From Glaciecola sp. (GTDB taxonomy: Bacteria; Pseudomonadota; Gammaproteobacteria; Enterobacterales; Alteromonadaceae), in assembly GCA_029246415.1 (NCBI GenBank), contig JAQWNF010000033.1, forward strand, positions 1 through 32,760: a stretch of 32,760 nt of DNA, written 5' to 3'. Positions 26,560 through 32,760 of this stretch are shown in pieces. Under the pieces are notes generated by a model. It searched no databases. It worked only from the letters and a program-made list of their open reading frames with translations, and was not told the origin of the DNA. A program made the position numbers and the translations under genes. How positions within the stretch are numbered: the stretch's first letter is position 1; each line of letters begins with the position of its first letter.

Positions 26560-27465
26560 ATGTCTCTATTAGCTCAATATCAAGCGTATGCATGGCCCTC
26601 ACCGGCTAAATTAAATATGTTTTTGCATATAACCGGACGTCGTGCAGATGGTTATCATGAACTGCAATCCTTATTCCAAATGACCGATTATGGCGACTCG
26701 CTGCAATTTGCACCTAACAACACAGGAACAGTGCGTTTATTAACCGTTTTCCCCGATGTTGAGCATGATAGTAACTTGATTGTCAAAGCTGCGCGTTTAT
26801 TGAAAACACACTGTAACATTGCAGCTGGCGTCGATATTCGCATTGAAAAAGTACTCCCCATGGGTGGCGGGATTGGCGGCGGTTCGACTAATGCCGCCAC
26901 AGTGTTAGTTGTACTCAATCAGTTATGGGAATGTGGTTTATCTCTAGACAAACTCGCTCATTTAGGCCTTGCACTTGGTGCCGACGTGCCTGTTTTTGTT
27001 CAGGGTAAAACTACGTTTGCCGAGGGTGTAGGTGAACATTTCACCCCTGCACCTGCTCAACATGATGGTGCAGATGCTGTTTTTTTAGTCATTCATCCTG
27101 GTGTGCATATTTCGACTCAACAAATCTTTACTGATCCACAATTGTGCAGAAACTCCCCCAAACTCGATTTTCGAGACTATACTTTTGCCAAAACCCACAA
27201 TGATTGCCAAGAATTAGTCGTAAACTTGTATCCTAAGGTTGCAAATTTATTACAGCACTTGTTACACTACGCACCGTCGAGATTGACAGGTACGGGTGCT
27301 TGCGTATTTGCAGTTTTTGACAAGGAAGCTTCAGCTCAACAGGTATTGCAAACATTGCAAGACCACCAAATATTAGACAATACAACCCATGCATTTATCT
27401 GCAAAGGGGTAGCAGAATCACCACTGCACACAATAATAAAGTCGATATTTAACGTTCGGGACTAA
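26560..27465 (+). CDS. ispE: 4-diphosphocytidyl-2-C-methyl-D-erythritol kinase
   Basis: IspE phosphorylates the 2-hydroxyl of CDP-ME in the MEP pathway of isoprenoid synthesis. The 301-residue protein belongs to the GHMP kinase family. The N-terminal SPAKLNMFLHI holds the catalytic-site lysine K17, the ATP loop PMGGGIGGGSTNAA spans about 100-113, D142 in GADVPVF is the catalytic aspartate, and LTGTGACVFA is the third GHMP motif. It is slightly longer than E. coli IspE at both ends. The start codon lies 1 nt after the lolB stop, indicating coupling. A tRNA-Gln gene follows at 11 nt. Confidence 0.96.
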   Translation: MSLLAQYQAYAWPSPAKLNMFLHITGRRADGYHELQSLFQMTDYGDSLQFAPNNTGTVRLLTVFPDVEHDSNLIVKAARLLKTHCNIAAGVDIRIEKVLPMGGGIGGGSTNAATVLVVLNQLWECGLSLDKLAHLGLALGADVPVFVQGKTTFAEGVGEHFTPAPAQHDGADAVFLVIHPGVHISTQQIFTDPQLCRNSPKLDFRDYTFAKTHNDCQELVVNLYPKVANLLQHLLHYAPSRLTGTGACVFAVFDKEASAQQVLQTLQDHQILDNTTHAFICKGVAESPLHTIIKSIFNVRD

Positions 27466-27476
27466 GGAAATAAAAT

Positions 27477-27552
27477 TGGGGTATAGCCAAGCTGGTAAGG
27501 CAACGGGTTTTGATCCCGTCATCCGTAGGTTCGAGTCCTGCTACCCCAGCCA
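27477..27552 (+). tRNA. tRNA-Gln (anticodon TTG)
   Basis: A complete 76-nt tRNA with encoded CCA. The acceptor stem TGGGGTA/TACCCCA has the U1-A72 pair typical of tRNA-Gln. The anticodon stem is ACGGG/CCCGT around TTTTGAT, giving anticodon TTG for CAA codons, and the T arm holds GTTCGAGTC. The D loop is one base longer than in E. coli tRNA-Gln. It sits between ispE and prs with no own promoter visible, so it is probably processed from the lolB-ispE-prs transcript. Confidence 0.95.
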
Positions 27553-27588
27553 CTCTCTTTACATAACCTTCGCACTGAGGAATAACCT

Positions 27589-28536
27589 GTGCCAGACATG
27601 AAGATTTTTGCCGGTAACGCGGTCCCTGAGCTAGCTTTTAAAGTAGCAGAACGACTCTACACTAAACTTGGAAATGCCACTGTTAGCCGCTTTAGCGACG
27701 GTGAGATTTCTGTTGAGATCCATGAAAATGTACGTGGTTCGGATGTGTTCATCATCCAGTCAACCTGTGCGCCGACAAATGATAATTTAATGGAATTAAT
27801 CGTAATGATCGATGCCTTACGTCGTGCATCTGCTGGCCGAATTACCGCTGTCATACCTTACTTTGGTTACGCCCGCCAAGACCGTCGAGTGCGCTCTGCA
27901 CGTGTGCCTATCACCGCGAAAGTTGTTGCTGATTTTTTATCTAATGTCGGTGTTGACCGTGTCTTGACGATTGATTTACACGCTGAACAAATCCAAGGTT
28001 TCTTCGATGTACCAGTAGATAATGCCTTTGGCACCCCGCTGTTGTTAGAGGATATGGTTAAACGTGATTTTCATGATCCTATCGTTGTGTCTCCTGATAT
28101 CGGTGGTGTAGTAAGAGCACGTGCTACAGCTAAGTTATTAAACGACATTGATTTAGCGATCATTGACAAACGTCGTCCGAAAGCCAACGTAGCAAAAGTC
28201 ATGAACATTATTGGTGATGTTAAAGGTCGTGACTGTATTATTGTCGATGACATGATTGATACTGGTGGTACTTTGGCTAAAGCTGCTGAAGCATTGAAAG
28301 ATCATGGTGCGCGCAAAGTTTATGCTTATGCTACTCATGCAATTTTCTCTGGAAATGCAGCTGAAAACCTACAGAACTCAATGATTGATGAAATCATTGT
28401 AACTGACAGTATTCCACTGTGTGACAAAATGCAAAAAGTGAGCAAAGTTAAACAATTGACCTTGTCTGATATGCTAGCAGAAACGATCCGTCGTATCTCT
28501 AATGAAGAATCTATCAGCGCGATGTTTGATTACTAA
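27589..28536 (+). CDS. prs: ribose-phosphate pyrophosphokinase
   Basis: Prs makes phosphoribosyl pyrophosphate from ribose-5-phosphate and ATP, feeding nucleotide, histidine, tryptophan and NAD synthesis. The 315-residue length is canonical. Visible motifs are GRFSDGE-like [22 protein letters not shown] for ATP binding, [12 protein letters not shown] with the metal-binding histidine, and the PRPP loop [10 protein letters not shown]. The GTG start ([11 protein letters not shown]) has GAGG 8 nt upstream and matches the GTG start of E. coli prs; an ATG three codons later is the alternative. It is followed by a strong terminator at 28562-28596. Confidence 0.97.
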   Translation: MPDMKIFAGNAVPELAFKVAERLYTKLGNATVSRFSDGEISVEIHENVRGSDVFIIQSTCAPTNDNLMELIVMIDALRRASAGRITAVIPYFGYARQDRRVRSARVPITAKVVADFLSNVGVDRVLTIDLHAEQIQGFFDVPVDNAFGTPLLLEDMVKRDFHDPIVVSPDIGGVVRARATAKLLNDIDLAIIDKRRPKANVAKVMNIIGDVKGRDCIIVDDMIDTGGTLAKAAEALKDHGARKVYAYATHAIFSGNAAENLQNSMIDEIIVTDSIPLCDKMQKVSKVKQLTLSDMLAETIRRISNEESISAMFDY

Positions 28537-28561
28537 ATCAATCAGCCAATAGATTGCTATA

Positions 28562-28596
28562 GCCTCGAGCGTTTATGTAAACATCGAGGCTTTTTT
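28562..28596 (+). terminator. Rho-independent terminator after prs
   Basis: GCCTCGA (28562-28568) pairs with TCGAGGC (28584-28590). The inner GTTTA/TAAAC extends the stem beyond a small bulge, and six T follow (28591-28596). It starts 25 bp after the prs stop and separates prs from the NYN gene, whose ribosome site begins 4 bp further on. Confidence 0.93.
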
Positions 28597-28606
28597 ATGT
28601 GAGGAA

Positions 28607-29125
28607 TTGACTATCACTGCACTGGCTACCAAATCTTTTACTACTCAATCGCTGACTACTGCGGCTATTTTTGTTGATGTTCAAAACATTTATTACACTA
28701 CGCGCGATACTTTTGGTCGGCCATTTAACTATCGCCAATTTTATGCATCAGTGGCAAAAGAACGGCAAATTTCTCAAGCAAATGCCTATGCTATTGCCCG
28801 CAATGATGATGGACAACACAAATTTCAAAGTGCGTTACGCCACATTGGTTTTGATGTGAAACTCAAGCCATTTATTGAACGCAGTGATGGCAGTGCCAAA
28901 GGCGACTGGGATGTGGGTATTACGATCGATGTATTAGAGGCCGCGCCGCATGTCGAAGAAATCATCTTATTATCTGGTGATGGCGACTTTGCGTTATTAC
29001 TAGATAAAGTAACTGAAAAATACGGCTGTAAAACAACTGTATATGGTGTTGAAGCGTTAACAGCAAACAGCCTAATTCAATCGGCGAGTGAATTTATCCC
29101 AATTAACAAAAACTGGCTAATCTAG
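28607..29125 (+). CDS. NYN domain (LabA/DUF88-like) protein
   Basis: A NYN (PIN-like) putative ribonuclease. Acidic residues expected for metal binding are D24 (IFVDVQN, with N27), D100 and D102 (KGDWDVGI), D108 and D125-x-D127 (SGDGDFALL). The frame has no ATG near its start. TTG 28607 gives 172 residues, but GAGG is only 2 nt upstream, so initiation may instead be at a rare codon slightly downstream. About 15 residues before the conserved IFVDVQN are Thr/Ser-rich and may not be translated. The cellular RNA target is unknown. It is close after the prs terminator and 35 bp before the DUF952 gene. Confidence 0.8.
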   Translation: MTITALATKSFTTQSLTTAAIFVDVQNIYYTTRDTFGRPFNYRQFYASVAKERQISQANAYAIARNDDGQHKFQSALRHIGFDVKLKPFIERSDGSAKGDWDVGITIDVLEAAPHVEEIILLSGDGDFALLLDKVTEKYGCKTTVYGVEALTANSLIQSASEFIPINKNWLI

Positions 29126-29160
29126 ACCTACACATAACTAATAATAAAGGTGATGTAATC

Positions 29161-29508
29161 ATGACAAAACAAGCAGCGGATATACCCAACGCCTTATATT
29201 TAATGTTCGCCACACAAGATATCGATGCTGTATTAGCACAACCGCATTTTGCTCCGCCCTCATTAATATCAGAAGGGTTTATACATGCATGTTTGACGCA
29301 TCAAGTGCCATATGTAGTGCAACGATTTTACAGTGCTGTACCTGATATCACATTATTAATTATCGACCCAAAACTGGTTACCGCAGAAATCAAATATGAA
29401 TCTGCAAGTGTCTCTGAATATGGCGATTTTCCACATATCTATGGTCAATTAAATACCGATGCTATCATAGAAGTACAGCAATACTCACAGGATGATTTTG
29501 TCGTTTAA
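29161..29508 (+). CDS. DUF952 family protein
   Basis: A 115-residue cytosolic protein matching the DUF952 pattern. It has an early ALYLMFATQD, then SEGFIHACLTHQVPYVVQRFY, where GFIHAC stands in for the usual GFIHCS, then LLIIDPKLVTAEIKYE and DFPHIYGQLNTDAI. The conserved histidines and aspartates suggest an ADP-ribosyl-related fold, but no activity is established. AAAGGTGA before the ATG gives a good ribosome site. It follows the NYN gene by 35 bp. Its stop overlaps the convergent GNAT gene's stop within GTTTAAAC. Confidence 0.82.
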   Translation: MTKQAADIPNALYLMFATQDIDAVLAQPHFAPPSLISEGFIHACLTHQVPYVVQRFYSAVPDITLLIIDPKLVTAEIKYESASVSEYGDFPHIYGQLNTDAIIEVQQYSQDDFVV

Positions 29509-30119
29509 ACTGTATACACCATGCGCGAAAACGTTTGACCCGTTTGCTCAAGCGATGCTTTTGTTGTAGCAATAAACCCACACCCTAAATAAAAGCTCAC
29601 CGCTTGTTCATTATCACAATCCACATCGAGCACGACTTGTTGCTTACCGCGTAATTTGGCTTGTCTAATTACATAGGCAATTAGCTTTTTACCCAACCCT
29701 AAACCCTGATAATCTTCTAATACTGAAAGATGCCCTAAAGCAAGTTGCTCGGTTTTAGGAGGTAAAAAGACTTCTTGTAAAAATGGATTCAACCTTCCTA
29801 TATGCTTAATCTGTTCTTTGGAACAACTATGTGCAATTGCATCAAGGGTATGATGTAAAAACTCATCATCTAGTTCATCAGCCCAGAGTGTCATACTACC
29901 GACTACCCGTTCTTGGTGGGTTTCACCGTCACGCATGACAATGACCTGATGGCGTTGCGCACTATATTGTCCGTCAGGTTGAACTAATGCATGTGCTAAG
30001 AAGGTTTTTACAGCTTGATTTTCGCCAAAAATAGCGGGCAATAATGTTGGCTCGGACGCCAAAATTAAATGGTTAAGTGGATGCGCATCTGATACTTGAC
30101 CCTGACGTAATATAAACAT
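29505..30119 (-). CDS. GNAT family N-acetyltransferase
   Basis: A 204-residue acetyltransferase of the GNAT fold. The acetyl-CoA binding motif A is visible in LSVLEDYQGLGLGKKLI (Q/R-x-x-G-x-G/A as YQGLGLGK), followed by QVVLDVDCDNEQAVSFYLGCGF, the usual C-terminal strand and helix. The N-terminus MFILRQGQVSDAHPL is also typical. The substrate cannot be predicted. It is monocistronic, convergent with the DUF952 gene and divergent from rplY. No terminator is visible between the two convergent genes. Confidence 0.88.
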   Translation of the reverse strand: MFILRQGQVSDAHPLNHLILASEPTLLPAIFGENQAVKTFLAHALVQPDGQYSAQRHQVIVMRDGETHQERVVGSMTLWADELDDEFLHHTLDAIAHSCSKEQIKHIGRLNPFLQEVFLPPKTEQLALGHLSVLEDYQGLGLGKKLIAYVIRQAKLRGKQQVVLDVDCDNEQAVSFYLGCGFIATTKASLEQTGQTFSRMVYTV

Positions 30120-30258
30120 TGTTCATCCTGCTTAAATAAAGGTATAACTTGCTTTGATAAGTCCATTAATGGTAGACTTCGTCGCCCTTAAATTTAGGGT
30201 CGTAGTGCAATGGTAATTTAATATAATTTTTCTATAGTACTACATCCGGGGCATTCAG

Positions 30259-30283
30259 GTTGGATTTGGTCGCAAAATCCAAC
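30259..30283 (+). promoter_or_regulatory. hairpin in the rplY leader
   Basis: A perfect 9-bp stem GTTGGATTT (30259-30267) / AAATCCAAC (30275-30283) with the loop GGTCGCA lies 46 bp before the rplY ATG and leaves its GGAG site free. There is no U-tract after it. From memory, rplY in E. coli and relatives is controlled through its 5' UTR by L25 itself, so this is a candidate element. A TATAAT at 30223-30228 could be the -10, but no good -35 accompanies it. Confidence 0.4.
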
Positions 30284-30329
30284 AACATTATAAAAATACA
30301 TTATTTGTATACAACTTGGAGACATTATT

Positions 30330-30959
30330 ATGTCTGAAGCAATCTTCAATTTAGAAGCAGAAATCCGTACTGACCTAGGGAAAGGTGCGAGCCGCCGCCT
30401 ACGTCATGCAGACAAAGTACCAGCAATCGTATATGGCGCTGACAAAGAGCCAGTATCTATTACTCTAGCACACAACAAACTTATGCAAGCGCAAGAGTTT
30501 GAAGCTTTTTATTCACACGTATTGACTCTTGATATTGCTGGTGAAAAAGTAGAAGCGCTAGTTAAAGATATGCAACGTCACCCGTACAAGCCAAAAATCA
30601 TGCACGTGGATTTTTTACGTATTGACGCTTCTAAAGCACTGCACACAAATGTTCCAGTTCACTTCATCAACGAAGAAACTGCGCCAGCTATCAAAACTGA
30701 AGGTGGTCATGCAGAACATCACGTAAACGAAATCGAAGTAGCTTGTTTACCAGGTAACCTTCCAGAGTTTATCGAAGTTGATTTGACGAACGTTGCATTA
30801 GGTCAAACGTTACATTTATCTGATGTTGTATTACCTGAAGGTGTTACATCAGTTGAACTTGCTAAAGGTGAAAGCCATGATTTAGCAGTAGTAACTATTA
30901 AAGCAGCTAAAGGCAAAGCCGCCGATGACGCTGCAGACGAAGAAGCCAGCGCGGAATAA
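30330..30959 (+). CDS. rplY: 50S ribosomal protein L25/general stress protein Ctc
   Basis: L25 binds 5S rRNA in the large ribosomal subunit. At 209 residues this is the long Ctc-type form. The N-terminal L25 domain (to about residue 95) holds [24 protein letters not shown] near residues 13-36, with ASRRLR as the RNA-contact signature. The TL5-like C-terminal beta domain has [22 protein letters not shown]. The last 20 residues are Ala/Asp/Glu-rich. E. coli L25 has only the first domain (94 aa). GGAG is 9 nt before the ATG. pth begins 6 nt after the stop, giving an rplY-pth-ychF operon of translation factors. Confidence 0.95.
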   Translation: MSEAIFNLEAEIRTDLGKGASRRLRHADKVPAIVYGADKEPVSITLAHNKLMQAQEFEAFYSHVLTLDIAGEKVEALVKDMQRHPYKPKIMHVDFLRIDASKALHTNVPVHFINEETAPAIKTEGGHAEHHVNEIEVACLPGNLPEFIEVDLTNVALGQTLHLSDVVLPEGVTSVELAKGESHDLAVVTIKAAKGKAADDAADEEASAE

Positions 30960-30965
30960 TCTGCG

Positions 30966-31550
30966 TTGACGGACATTCGTCTAATCGTGGGTCTGGGTAA
31001 TCCAGGCCCCGAATATCAAAACACTCGCCATAATGCGGGTCAAATGTTTGTTTCTTCCCTAGCACGCACTTTTTCTTGTACCCTCAAACCTGAAAGCAAA
31101 TTCTTTGGTTTAACCGGCCGAACCACTATTGCTGGACGAGATGTGCGCTTGCTCTACCCTACTACTTATATGAATCTTAGCGGTCAAGGCGTTGCTGCGA
31201 TTGCACAGTTTTATAAAATTGAGGTAGCAAACATTTTGGTCGCTTACGATGAACTCGACTTACCCCCTGGCATTGCCAAATTTAAAGTGGGTGGTAGCTC
31301 AAGTCAAAACGGTATCCGTGATATCGTTTCTCGTTTGGGTAACCAAAAAGATTTTATCCGACTGCGCATAGGCATAGGTCACCCAGGGCATAAAAGCCGA
31401 GTAACCGGTTATGTCTTAGGCAAAGCACCACAAAACGAACAAGAAAAAATCGATGCTGCGATTGATGAAGCAATCCGCAGCACTGAAATACTCATTAAAG
31501 AAGATTTAGTTGCTGCCCAGCAGCGCTTACATAGCTTTTCGGCTGAATAA
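30966..31550 (+). CDS. pth: peptidyl-tRNA hydrolase
   Basis: Pth releases tRNA from peptidyl-tRNA that drops off ribosomes. The 194-residue length matches the family. Active-site residues are visible: N12 in [10 protein letters not shown]22 in NTRHNAG, the asparagine of YMNLSG, and the aspartate of YDELDLPPG. The start is TTG 30966, giving [14 protein letters not shown], the usual N-terminus; no ATG exists upstream in frame. GGA lies about 10 nt before it. It is 6 nt after rplY and 16 nt before ychF, so the poor start may rely on ribosomes arriving from rplY. Confidence 0.96.
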   Translation: MTDIRLIVGLGNPGPEYQNTRHNAGQMFVSSLARTFSCTLKPESKFFGLTGRTTIAGRDVRLLYPTTYMNLSGQGVAAIAQFYKIEVANILVAYDELDLPPGIAKFKVGGSSSQNGIRDIVSRLGNQKDFIRLRIGIGHPGHKSRVTGYVLGKAPQNEQEKIDAAIDEAIRSTEILIKEDLVAAQQRLHSFSAE

Positions 31551-31566
31551 CGATAGGAATATTCCC

Positions 31567-32658
31567 ATGGGATTTAAATGTGGCATTGTTGGTTTACCCA
31601 ACGTTGGTAAATCAACCTTATTTAACGCACTGACCAAAGCAGGTATCGAAGCGGCGAACTTTCCGTTCTGTACTATCGAACCGAATACTGGCGTAGTACC
31701 CGTTCCCGATTTACGTCTCGATGCGTTAGCCAAAATTGTTAACCCACAAAAGATCTTACCCACGACAATGGAATTTGTTGATATCGCGGGTCTAGTTGCT
31801 GGTGCATCTAAAGGTGAAGGTCTGGGAAATAAATTCCTTGCCAATATTCGTGAAACTGATGCTATCGGTCATGTGGTTCGTTGTTTTGATGATGAGAATA
31901 TCGTTCACGTTTCAGGAAAAGTATCGCCTGCTGATGATATCGAAATTATCAATACAGAATTAGCCTTAGCTGATTTGGATACCACTGAAAAAGCGATTCA
32001 CCGCATTGGTAAACGCGCTAAAGGTGGCGACAGCGAAGCTAAATTTGAGCTGAAAGTCCTTGAGAAAATCAAGCCTCACCTTGATGAAGGGCAAATGCTA
32101 CGTTCGGTAGAGCTTGAAAAAGAAGAGTTGGCAGCTATCAGCTACATGAATTTTTTGACTATCAAGCCAACTATGTATATTGCTAACGTGGCTGAAGATG
32201 GGTTTGAAAACAATCCATTATTAGATACAGTAAAAGCCATTGCAGCAGCTGAAAATGCAGTAGTGGTAGCAGTATGTGCTGCGATTGAATCTGAAATTTC
32301 AGAGCTTGAAGATGAAGATAAAAACGAATTTTTAAGTGAAATGGGTCTTGAAGAGCCAGGTCTTAATCGTGTGATCCGTTGTGGTTATGAATTATTAACG
32401 CTACAAACTTACTTTACGGCTGGCGTAAAAGAAGTACGTGCATGGACATTCCCTGAAGGCTCTACTGCACCACAAGCTGCGGGTAAGATCCACACCGACT
32501 TTGAGAAAGGCTTTATCCGTGCAGAGATCGTAGGCTATGACGATTACATTGCTGGTAATGGAGAGCAAGGCGCTAAAGATGCCGGTAAATGGCGTTTAGA
32601 AGGCAAAGACTATGTTGTCGCCGACGGTGATGTGGTGCATTTTAGGTTCAATGTTTGA
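31567..32658 (+). CDS. ychF: redox-regulated ATPase YchF (Obg family)
   Basis: YchF is a universally conserved P-loop protein that prefers ATP and binds ribosomes. The 363-residue length from ATG 31567 is canonical. Motifs are the P-loop GLPNVGKST (about 9-17), FCTIEPN in switch [19 protein letters not shown] as switch II, and a C-terminal TGS domain starting near [15 protein letters not shown] precedes this ATG at the right distance. A longer in-frame start at 31510 lies inside pth and is not conserved. The stop codon TGA lies within the -35 of the downstream tRNA promoter. Confidence 0.97.
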   Translation: MGFKCGIVGLPNVGKSTLFNALTKAGIEAANFPFCTIEPNTGVVPVPDLRLDALAKIVNPQKILPTTMEFVDIAGLVAGASKGEGLGNKFLANIRETDAIGHVVRCFDDENIVHVSGKVSPADDIEIINTELALADLDTTEKAIHRIGKRAKGGDSEAKFELKVLEKIKPHLDEGQMLRSVELEKEELAAISYMNFLTIKPTMYIANVAEDGFENNPLLDTVKAIAAAENAVVVAVCAAIESEISELEDEDKNEFLSEMGLEEPGLNRVIRCGYELLTLQTYFTAGVKEVRAWTFPEGSTAPQAAGKIHTDFEKGFIRAEIVGYDDYIAGNGEQGAKDAGKWRLEGKDYVVADGDVVHFRFNV

Positions 32659-32683
32659 CAATACCCTACAGGCAAATTATAAT
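32655..32683 (+). promoter_or_regulatory. consensus sigma70 promoter of the downstream tRNA
   Basis: Perfect TTGACA (32655-32660), exactly 17 bp, perfect TATAAT (32678-32683), then a GC-rich discriminator (TTGCGGC) with the predicted start near 32690. The -35 contains the ychF stop codon (32656-32658). It is an ideal strong promoter, as expected for a tRNA or tRNA cluster continuing past the window. Confidence 0.93.
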
Positions 32684-32708
32684 TTGCGGCTCAGTAAATC
32701 TAATTAAT

Positions 32709-32760
32709 GGCGATGTAGCTCAGTCCGGTTAGAGCGCAGGATTCATAACCCTGAGGTCGG
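32709..32760 (+). tRNA. tRNA-Met (anticodon CAT), cut by the window end
   Basis: The first 52 nt of a tRNA are present: acceptor 5' strand GGCGATG, then TA, D arm GCTC...GAGC, anticodon arm CAGGA-TTCATAA-CCCTG with an A-C mismatch next to the loop, and the variable region AGGTC. Anticodon CAT and the G1 start fit elongator tRNA-Met. A tRNA-Ile with a lysidine-modified CAT anticodon cannot be excluded without the 3' part. The initiator type is unlikely because it begins with C. Confidence 0.88.

Noticed and set aside
30223-30228. Perfect TATAAT as the rplY promoter
   Set aside because: No acceptable -35 at 16-18 bp and the area is AT-rich, so it is mentioned only as a possibility.
31510-31566. 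Longer N-terminus for YchF
   Set aside because: It overlaps the end of pth; the canonical [16 protein letters not shown] start with AGGA upstream is at 31567.

Overview
The window is ordinary chromosomal DNA of a marine-type gammaproteobacterium, probably close to the Shewanella, Moritella or Psychromonas lineages of the Alteromonadales. Four gene blocks support this: hemA-prfA-prmC-sirB2-kdsA; lolB-ispE-tRNA-prs; rplY-pth-ychF; and gcvA-(hydrolase)-DUF423-rlmM. Base composition is moderately AT-rich (about 40 to 42 percent GC by eye). No prophage, integron, CRISPR array, restriction or defence locus, or intact insertion sequence is visible.

Layout. 1-1221: tRNA-Val with a near-perfect promoter, then a patatin-like lipase, both leftward. 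1222-1902: the only long gap, AT-rich, with a DnaA-box-like cluster and a possible 19-residue peptide gene. 1903-4421: yffB-dapE-M15 peptidase-DUF2897, rightward. 4442-10611: a leftward block with pgm and glgP, followed by overlapping astE, HIT-protein and YbjQ genes. Glycogen phosphorylase makes glucose-1-phosphate, which phosphoglucomutase interconverts with glucose-6-phosphate. 10820-14977: a rightward MoxR / DUF58 / TgpA-type transglutaminase operon, ending at a strong bidirectional terminator. 15047-20456: leftward second-copy EF-G (EF-G 2), rlmM, DUF423, a KANL3/Tex30-type hydrolase and gcvA. 20457-21035: a gcvA-divergent region with candidate GcvA operators, a structured leader and a small exported protein of unknown function, whose 3' end carries a REP-like palindrome. 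21032-25695: leftward hemA-prfA-prmC-sirB2-kdsA, covering tetrapyrrole entry, translation termination with its GGQ methylase, and Kdo synthesis. 25923-28536: rightward lolB-ispE-tRNA-Gln-prs. 28607-30119: accessory NYN-domain, DUF952 and GNAT genes. 30330-32658: rplY-pth-ychF. 32709-end: start of a tRNA with anticodon CAT, driven by a consensus promoter that overlaps the ychF stop codon.

Most genes here are housekeeping genes of known families. The least explained piece is the gcvA-divergent unit at about 20457-21035. It lies on the side of gcvA where enteric bacteria carry the GcvB small RNA. An inverted repeat of the CTAAT core lies inside the predicted gcvA promoter and is centred near -66 of a predicted divergent promoter. 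That promoter would drive a structured leader and a small secreted protein I cannot assign to any family. The evidence is sequence pattern only.
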